Positions 56,261 through 62,008 of a stretch of DNA of 64,000 bases are shown here, piece by piece (position 1 is the first letter of the stretch; every line of letters begins with the position of its first letter). The notes beneath the pieces were generated by a model. The model was not told the DNA's origin, made no database searches, and worked only from the letters and a program-made list of their open reading frames with translations. Position numbers and translations under genes: made by a program. Source of the DNA: an uncultured Massilia sp. (GTDB lineage Bacteria; Pseudomonadota; Gammaproteobacteria; Burkholderiales; Burkholderiaceae_D); the NCBI RefSeq assembly GCF_913773735.1, contig NZ_CAJYEB010000009.1:1-64000 (forward strand), written 5' to 3'.

Positions 56261-56661
56261 TTCCTGCCGGCGCCGCCTGCCGCGCCGGCGCCATCCCCTC
56301 TCCTTGCTGGCCGCCTGCCCCGGGCAGGTGCGCCGCGTTCCAGCATCCCTGTTTTTGCGCCATCGACGGGCAGCGTCGCCGCCTGCTGTCGGCAGGCTTT
56401 CCATCATCCCATGCAGGGCGGATTGCAAGTGTTGGTCGTTGTCCGTTAGGCCGCGCACATGGCATCCAGTTTTTTCCGCTGTAACTTTCGATTACAAAAT
56501 TTCCTCAAAAATAGCAATTTTTCTTTAAAGAAACCGGATTGATTGCACGTATCTGGTGCAAACGGGCGGATTTCGACATTTTCGTCGAGATTTTTTACAG
56601 ATTTATTACAATTTTTCTCAATTTCAAACTTTCAGTTTAGAAATCAGATAGTTAGCGCAAG
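56261..56661. other. AT-rich intergenic region upstream of the PEP-CTERM gene
   Basis: About 530 bases separate the thioesterase stop from the PEP-CTERM ATG. The first 190 bases are GC-rich with no gene. From about 56455 to 56660 the DNA is unusually A/T-rich for this genome, with several T5-T6 runs. It probably holds activator sites and DNA bend points for the sigma-54 promoter at its end. No reading frame here looks coding. Confidence 0.5.
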
Positions 56662-56677
56662 TGGCACGGTATATGCA
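56662..56677 (+). promoter_or_regulatory. Sigma-54 promoter of the PEP-CTERM locus
   Basis: TGGCACGGTATATGCA matches the -24/-12 consensus (TGGCACG-N4-TTGCA), with GG and GC 10 bases apart and one mismatch at the -12 T. Start of transcription would be near 56689, leaving a 100-base leader. PEP-CTERM genes are known to be under sigma-54 and PrsK/PrsR control in several groups. Confidence 0.72.
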
Positions 56678-56788
56678 ATGAGCCTGACCACTGGCTGCCT
56701 GGTCCGACCAAGAGTCCGCAGGCGAGCCACCGTCCAGGGGTCGCACCAACCGTCGGCTCCGCCATTCAATCTTGGAGGCGCATTACAA

Positions 56789-57424
56789 ATGATTAAGAAA
56801 GCGTTCGCAGCAATGGCACTCGCAGGGATGACGATGTCGGCGCATGCCGCCCTCGTGATCAACGAAGGTTTCGACACCATCTATGGCGCCAATGGCCTTG
56901 CCGCCAAGGGCTGGCTCGGCGTGAACACCAGCACCTCGGGCAATCCGAACGGCTGGTTCGGCGGCACCGCCGACGTGTTCGAAGCGCAGGGCGGCGAAGC
57001 CTCCTCGTACGCGGCCGCCAACTACAACCTGGACAACGGTAGTTCGCGCGCCATCAGCGCCTGGCTGTACTCGCCGGTGTTCGACGCCACCGGCGGCGCC
57101 ACCGTCACCTTCTGGCTGCGCGGCGCGCAAGACGATACCTATTTCGACAAGGTCAACTACGGCTTCCTGCTGAACGGCGCCCTCGTCAGCATGACCGCCC
57201 TGAATCCCGTGTCGCAGGACGGCTGGACCCAGTACAGCGCGACCCTGGGCGCCGACACGGTCGGCATGGCGCGCTTCGCGATCCAGTACGCCAGCAACGC
57301 CGTCGACGCCAACTACGTCGGCCTGGACAGCGTGAACATCACCAGCGTGCCGGAGCCGGCCAGCCTGGCGCTGCTGGGCTTCGGCGCCCTGGGCCTGGGC
57401 ATCGCACGCCGCCGCCGCGCCTGA
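56789..57424 (+). CDS. PEP-CTERM sorted surface protein (choice-of-anchor J-like)
   Basis: 211 residues. Signal peptide MIKKAFAAMALAGMTMSAHA. A jelly-roll-like middle (VINEGFDTIYGANGLAAKGW, ISAWLYSPVFDATGG) resembles the choice-of-anchor J family. The C-terminus is VPEPASLALLGFGALGLGIA then RRRR: the PEP motif, one helix and a basic stop, the exosortase signal. GGAGG lies ten bases before the ATG. Exosortase cleaves after PEP and the protein becomes part of the exopolysaccharide matrix or cell surface. No exosortase gene is in the window. Confidence 0.9.
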   Translation: MIKKAFAAMALAGMTMSAHAALVINEGFDTIYGANGLAAKGWLGVNTSTSGNPNGWFGGTADVFEAQGGEASSYAAANYNLDNGSSRAISAWLYSPVFDATGGATVTFWLRGAQDDTYFDKVNYGFLLNGALVSMTALNPVSQDGWTQYSATLGADTVGMARFAIQYASNAVDANYVGLDSVNITSVPEPASLALLGFGALGLGIARRRRA

Positions 57425-57447
57425 TCGACCTTACCGGAGAGAGAACC

Positions 57448-57867
57448 ATGTCCAAATCGAACACCATCCTGCGCCTGCTGGGCGCCGCCGGCGCCCTGGC
57501 CCTGTGCGCCAGCACCCTGCCCGCCGCGGCGCAGGAAATCGGCGGCCAGTCCGTCTCCAGCGCCGACGCCCAGGTCGTCACCCGCGACGCCGACACCGGC
57601 AAGCTGCGCGCGGCGACGCCGCAGGAACAGCAGAAGCTGGCCAACCTGAAGGCGAAGAACGCCATGCGCATGGCCGCGCCGAGCACGCGCCAGAAGACGC
57701 ACGCCAGCGGCGGACGCGGCGTGCGCCTGACCGACGAGTTCATGACGTCGTCGATCGCGGTGCGCCAGCCCGACGGCTCGCTGCGGATCGAACACGGTAC
57801 CGCCGACACCCTGCATGACGCAACGCATGCTCCCCAACATGCCAACACCACCCCCGTCACGGAGTAA
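57448..57867 (+). CDS. Small secreted protein next to the PEP-CTERM gene
   Basis: 139 residues. Signal peptide MSKSNTILRLLGAAGALALC...ASTLPAAAQ, then a polar low-complexity chain rich in Ala, Gln, Lys and Thr. It lies 23 bases after the PEP-CTERM gene. I recall a family called post-PEP-CTERM in this order, but could not confirm it here. Function unknown; likely co-secreted. Confidence 0.7.
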   Translation: MSKSNTILRLLGAAGALALCASTLPAAAQEIGGQSVSSADAQVVTRDADTGKLRAATPQEQQKLANLKAKNAMRMAAPSTRQKTHASGGRGVRLTDEFMTSSIAVRQPDGSLRIEHGTADTLHDATHAPQHANTTPVTE

Positions 57868-57871
57868 GCCC

Positions 57872-59359
57872 ATGCGCAGCCCACACATCAAGCGTACCGC
57901 AACCCGCTCGCTGCTCGCCGCCGCCGTCCTGCTGGCCTGCGCCGGCGCCCAGGCCGCCGCCACCATCAAGATCACCAGCCGCGACCCGGCCGGTGTCGGC
58001 TTCAACGATCCGACGCCCGTCGCCCCGGTCGGCGGCAATCCCGGCACCACGCTGGGCGAACAGCGGATGAACGTCTACAAGTACGTCGCCGGTATCTGGG
58101 AACAGAACCTGGACAGCAGCGTCACCATCACCGTCAACGCCGGCTGGGAAGCCCTCACCTGCGACGCCAGCTCGGCCGTGCTGGGCAGCGCGGGCGCCTG
58201 GAACATCTGGTACAACACGCCGGGCGCCAAGCGCAACACCTGGTATCCGCAGGCGCTGGCCAACAAGCTGGCCGGCGTCAACCTGAGCGAAGGCTACCAG
58301 GACGAAACCGGCTACGGCGACGTCGACATCAAGACCCAGTTCAACGTCAACCTGGGCAAGTCGAACTGCCTGGCCGGCTCGCCGTTCTACCTGGGCCTGG
58401 ACGGCAACGCCGGCAACCAGGTGAACTTCGTCGAGACCCTGCTGCACGAGCTGGGCCACGGCCTGGGCTTCTCGGTCATCAGCGTCAACACGGCGACCGG
58501 CAACCGTATCAACGCGGCCGGCACCGCCTATACCGCCGACGGCCTGCCCAGCATCTGGGAAGGCTTCATGTACGACAACACGCTCAAGAAGACGTGGCTG
58601 GAAATGACCTCGGCGCAGCGCAAGGCATCGGCGGTCAACCCGCTGCAACTGGCCTGGACCGGACCGAACGCGGTGGCCGGCGCCGCCATGCTGGCGCGCA
58701 TCCCGGTGATCAAGACCACCTCGCCGGGCGCGAACGGCAACCTGAACATCGACTTCAACACGTCGACCTTCGGCCCGCTGCCGCCCGCCAGCGGCACCCT
58801 GGGCACGCTGGCCGTGGTCGCCACCCAGGCCGGCGAGCTCGGCTCGGGCTGCAGCGCGTTCAATACCGCCAACACCATGGCCGTGAAGAACAAGGTCGCA
58901 CTGATGAGCCGCGGCGGCTGCAACTTCGCGCAGAAGGTCAAGAATGCCCAGGATGCCGGCGCGGTCGGCGCGGTGCTGGCCAACAACACCACCGGCGCGC
59001 TGATCCCCGGCGGCACCGACGGCAGCATCACGATCCCGGCGGTCGGCATCACCCAGGCCGACGGCGAGAACCTGAAGGCCGCCGTCGCCAGCGCGGCGAC
59101 GCTGGGCAGCCGCAGCAAGCCGGGCACGGTCACCGTGGCGCTGGGGGTCGACCCGACCCGCATCGCCGGCGCCGATGCCATGGGCCGCCCGCTGCTGTAC
59201 ACGCCGGCCGTGCTGGCCTCGGGTTCGTCGGTATCGCACTGGGACGTGACCGCCAGCCCGAACCTGCTGATGGAACCGAACATCAATCCGGACCTCGGCA
59301 TCATCCTGACCGCGCCGAAGGACCTGACGGTGCCGCTGCTGAAGGACATCGGCTGGTAA
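57872..59359 (+). CDS. Secreted zinc metalloprotease with PA domain
   Basis: 495 residues. Signal peptide HIKRTATRSLLAAAVLLACAGAQA. The zinc-binding motif is LLHELGHGLGF (HExxHxxGxG, metzincin-like). A protease-associated (PA) domain follows from about residue 325 (ALMSRGGCNFAQKVKNAQDAGAVGAVLANN). The end returns to the catalytic fold (SHWDVTASPNLLMEPNIN, metzincin Met-turn-like). Its ribosome site (GGAG) lies inside the preceding gene. Extracellular; may process matrix proteins. Confidence 0.85.
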   Translation: MRSPHIKRTATRSLLAAAVLLACAGAQAAATIKITSRDPAGVGFNDPTPVAPVGGNPGTTLGEQRMNVYKYVAGIWEQNLDSSVTITVNAGWEALTCDASSAVLGSAGAWNIWYNTPGAKRNTWYPQALANKLAGVNLSEGYQDETGYGDVDIKTQFNVNLGKSNCLAGSPFYLGLDGNAGNQVNFVETLLHELGHGLGFSVISVNTATGNRINAAGTAYTADGLPSIWEGFMYDNTLKKTWLEMTSAQRKASAVNPLQLAWTGPNAVAGAAMLARIPVIKTTSPGANGNLNIDFNTSTFGPLPPASGTLGTLAVVATQAGELGSGCSAFNTANTMAVKNKVALMSRGGCNFAQKVKNAQDAGAVGAVLANNTTGALIPGGTDGSITIPAVGITQADGENLKAAVASAATLGSRSKPGTVTVALGVDPTRIAGADAMGRPLLYTPAVLASGSSVSHWDVTASPNLLMEPNINPDLGIILTAPKDLTVPLLKDIGW

Positions 59360-59384
59360 TCGCGTCGGTGCATGCACGGGGTTA

Positions 59385-59412
59385 TGGACTTTGCGTAAGC
59401 CCGTGCTATAAT
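59385..59412 (+). promoter_or_regulatory. tRNA-Phe promoter (second copy)
   Basis: TATAAT at 59407-59412 with TGGACT at 59385-59390, spaced by 16 bp. It starts about 11 bases before the tRNA. Confidence 0.65.
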
Positions 59413-59422
59413 GCGCCGCCTT

Positions 59423-59498
59423 GGCCTGGTAGCTCAGTTGGTAGAGCAGAGGATTGAAAATCCTTGTGTCGGTGGTTCGATTCCGCCCCGGGCCACCA
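59423..59498 (+). tRNA. tRNA-Phe (GAA)
   Basis: 76 nt, CCA encoded, base-for-base identical to the copy at 21984. Identity continues a few bases into the flanks (TT before, AGAATTC after). Confidence 0.97.
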
Positions 59499-59510
59499 AG
59501 AATTCCTCGA

Positions 59511-59539
59511 AACGCCGACCCTTCCGGGCCGGCGTTTTT
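59511..59539. terminator. Terminator after tRNA-Phe
   Basis: AACGCCGACCC pairs with GGGCCGGCGTT (one mismatch) around TTCC, followed by three more T (five in a row). It can serve the tRNA and also the convergent gene that stops at 59544. Confidence 0.8.
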
Positions 59540-59543
59540 CATT

Positions 59544-60221
59544 TCAGGCGCGCTGCGTGCCCGTCTCCTTCGGCGCCGCCAGCGACACCGTGTCCCCTGC
59601 CGGAATACCCTCCTTCTTCCAGCGATCGAACTCGGCCTGGATCGTCGACCGGGTCTTCTGGCTGATCTCCGGCAAGCTTCCGCCAAGGATGTCCTGCGCG
59701 TCCTGGAATCCCTTTTCCACCGCGGCGCGAATGCTGTCGAGCTTGGAGGGGTCGGCGCCGATGACCGACTTGGCAAAGCTCAGGATGCGTTCGGCAGTCT
59801 TTTGCACCCCGAACTCGCCGTCCTCCGCGATGGCCGCCTTGGCGGCCTCGATCGTTTCGGGATCGGCGCTCAGCTTCTGTTCGCCGCTGGCCACCTTGGC
59901 CATGTTCAGGCCCTGCTGCTCCACCAGCGGCCGGATCAGGTCGATGACGGCCTGCGCCTTGCGGTCGGATTCCTCGAGCATGCGGGCAAGATCGGATCGA
60001 TCGACCGCGCCATCGGACTGGACGGCCGTGCCGTCGGCCCTGGCGGCCGGGTTGCGGGATGGGGCCGCATACGTCAGCGACTGCGACGGCGGCCCGCCCA
60101 GCGTCACCTTGTCCCGGGCCGGGGCATCCGTTTTTTCCGACGCGCCGGACGCCGCCGGCTGCGTCCTGGCGGCAGGGAGCGTCGCTCCCTGCCGGGTAAT
60201 GCTCGAGACATTCAGGGTCAT
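59544..60221 (-). CDS. Hypothetical protein, possibly DUF5610-like
   Basis: 225 residues, no signal peptide or membrane segment. The first 65 residues are Ala/Thr/Pro-rich and disordered. From about residue 75 it is helical: LARMLEESDRKAQAVIDLIRPLVEQQG, IEAAKAAIAEDGEFGVQKTAERILSFAKSVIGADPSKLDSIRAAVEKGFQDAQDILGGSLPEISQKTRSTIQAEFDRWKKEG. The latter resembles what I remember as DUF5610, unverified. It lies 124 bases downstream of the LRAT-VWA gene on the same strand; whether it belongs to that system is open. Confidence 0.62.
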   Translation of the reverse strand: MTLNVSSITRQGATLPAARTQPAASGASEKTDAPARDKVTLGGPPSQSLTYAAPSRNPAARADGTAVQSDGAVDRSDLARMLEESDRKAQAVIDLIRPLVEQQGLNMAKVASGEQKLSADPETIEAAKAAIAEDGEFGVQKTAERILSFAKSVIGADPSKLDSIRAAVEKGFQDAQDILGGSLPEISQKTRSTIQAEFDRWKKEGIPAGDTVSLAAPKETGTQRA

Positions 60222-60345
60222 GACCGCTCCTCATGTGATAACAATACCGGCACCATGCGGGCCATCCATCGCCCGCTTTCACTTCCCGACATTGTCAATA
60301 TCGGATGGCCAGCCGAAAACTGAAGGGGTGGCACATGATGCGCAG

Positions 60346-61998
60346 CTACAGGACCAGCACCTCGTCGCTGAAGGCATCCTCCACCCTGCTCCCCGCGCAC
60401 AGCACCGAGTGGATCGTGCAACCCAGCGCCCGCTTGCGCGCGCACAGGGTGTCGAGGAAGGCGGGCGACAGGCTGCAGTCGCCGTCGGAGACCATCAACA
60501 CGTCGGCCTTGCGGTAGGTCTCTTCCGCAGCGACCAGGTCGAGCGCGCGCCGCAACGGCGTCTCGAAGTCGGTGCCGCCGCCGAAGCCGCCGCGCAGGAA
60601 GCGCAGCAGCGCAGGCACCTCGCCCGGCCCCGCCAGCGACAACTCGCGCAGTTCGCCGCCCGCGCCGAACAGCAGGACGTGCAGCGCACGGCCCTCCTTG
60701 TCCAGGATCGCGGCGATCGCCAGCAGCAGGGCCCGTGCCTTGCGCAGCGGTTCGCCCTGCATGCTGGCGGACGTGTCGAGGCAGGCGACCACCGGCCCGG
60801 TACGTTGTCGGGACGCCGCCGCCATCTCGCCGTCGACGAACTCGCGTCCCCGCAAGGCATAGGACAACAGGTTGTTCTCGAGCAGGCGCGCATAGAACAG
60901 GACGTCCAGCGTCTCGTCCTTGAGGTTCAGCAACTCGCCGGGCAGGATGCGCATGACGTCGCCGCTGCGGTGCGTGCCGTACGTCTCGTTGCGGCTGGCC
61001 TGCGGGATCCTGGTGCGCAGCCTGCTTGTCTCGTCGACGACGTCACGTCCCAGCCGGCGCACCAGGTCGCGGATGCGCGTATTGTCCTGCAGCGTATGCG
61101 CCAGCGCGGCGTAGTCGTCGTCGGCATGCCGCAGGTCGGCGTACGAGAACCGGGCGCCCGGGAACAAGGCAAGGAAGTCCTTGACCTCGTCGTACTTGCG
61201 CACGATATCGGCAAGGGTCGTGCGCAGGGAGGCGAGTTCCCGCCCGATCGCCTCGGGCAGGCGTTCGTCGGCGATTTCCGCTTCGTAGGCCAGCGTCTCG
61301 GCGAGTTGATCGCGCAATTGCGCGGCGCTGCCGGCGTCGAGCGGCTGTCTGCACAAGGCGTCGCGATGCGCCTGCCAGTCGGGTGCCGGCGGTGGCGCCT
61401 CGTCGCCAGCGCCGGCTTCCCAGTCCCACAGGCGCCACTTGGTGGCGCCGAGCCGCCTGCGCGCGGCCGTCTTGAGCATGCCCAGCGTCGGCTCCCATGT
61501 GTCCGGCACGCCGGCCGGCAGCAGGTCCGCCAGCGCCGGTTCGCCAGCGCGCGCGACGTAGTGCACGCATTTCGTCGAGAACTGGTGGCAGTTCTTGAAA
61601 ACCAGGCCATAGAAGGCCCGCTCGCCGACGTGCGTCGCGGCGCCGTCCGCCACGTCCCGGTGCCCGACGGCGCCGTGCGCATCGCAGGAGACATAGATCT
61701 TGCGTCCCACGAGGCTCTTGGACGTGAACGAGGCCGGACCGCTGCGCTCCACCGTACTTTCGGCAACGCCATCGACGACGATGTTCACGATGGCGCCGTC
61801 GCCGACGTAGATGCCGGAATGCTCGACGGCCATCCACAGGTCGCAATACAGCACGCTGCCCGGCACCGGCGTCGCCTTGTCGCGCAACACGCTGTCGATG
61901 AAGTACCGGAACGGCTTGATGCCGATCGACGCCAGCACATTCGTGGCCAGGCCCATCGGGTTCCAGGCCGCACGGATCGCGTCGAACGGGGACAGCAT
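60346..61998 (-). CDS. LRAT-like domain fused to a ViaA-like VWA domain
   Basis: 550 residues. Residues about 45-150 look like an LRAT/NlpC-P60 permuted papain domain: VEHSGIYVGDGAIVNI with His60 and a polar Asn72, and FKNCHQFSTKCV with Cys137 in the place of the LRAT NCEHF motif. Residues 225-395 are helical. The C-terminal VWA domain (400-550) has the MIDAS residues D408-S410-S412 (ACLDTSASMQG), T476 (FGGGTDFETP) and D505 (MVSDGD). KDETLDVLFYARLLENNLLSY before it is close to ViaA. GAGG at seven bases sets the start. It follows the AAA+ gene by 10 bases. No signal peptide. Confidence 0.8.
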   Translation of the reverse strand: MLSPFDAIRAAWNPMGLATNVLASIGIKPFRYFIDSVLRDKATPVPGSVLYCDLWMAVEHSGIYVGDGAIVNIVVDGVAESTVERSGPASFTSKSLVGRKIYVSCDAHGAVGHRDVADGAATHVGERAFYGLVFKNCHQFSTKCVHYVARAGEPALADLLPAGVPDTWEPTLGMLKTAARRRLGATKWRLWDWEAGAGDEAPPPAPDWQAHRDALCRQPLDAGSAAQLRDQLAETLAYEAEIADERLPEAIGRELASLRTTLADIVRKYDEVKDFLALFPGARFSYADLRHADDDYAALAHTLQDNTRIRDLVRRLGRDVVDETSRLRTRIPQASRNETYGTHRSGDVMRILPGELLNLKDETLDVLFYARLLENNLLSYALRGREFVDGEMAAASRQRTGPVVACLDTSASMQGEPLRKARALLLAIAAILDKEGRALHVLLFGAGGELRELSLAGPGEVPALLRFLRGGFGGGTDFETPLRRALDLVAAEETYRKADVLMVSDGDCSLSPAFLDTLCARKRALGCTIHSVLCAGSRVEDAFSDEVLVL

Positions 61999-62008
61999 CG
62001 TCACCGCC

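Noticed and set aside
21984-59498. Genomic island bounded by the two tRNA-Phe genes
   Set aside because: No integrase, no phage genes, and mostly housekeeping genes of the same base composition lie between; kept only as a recombination remark.
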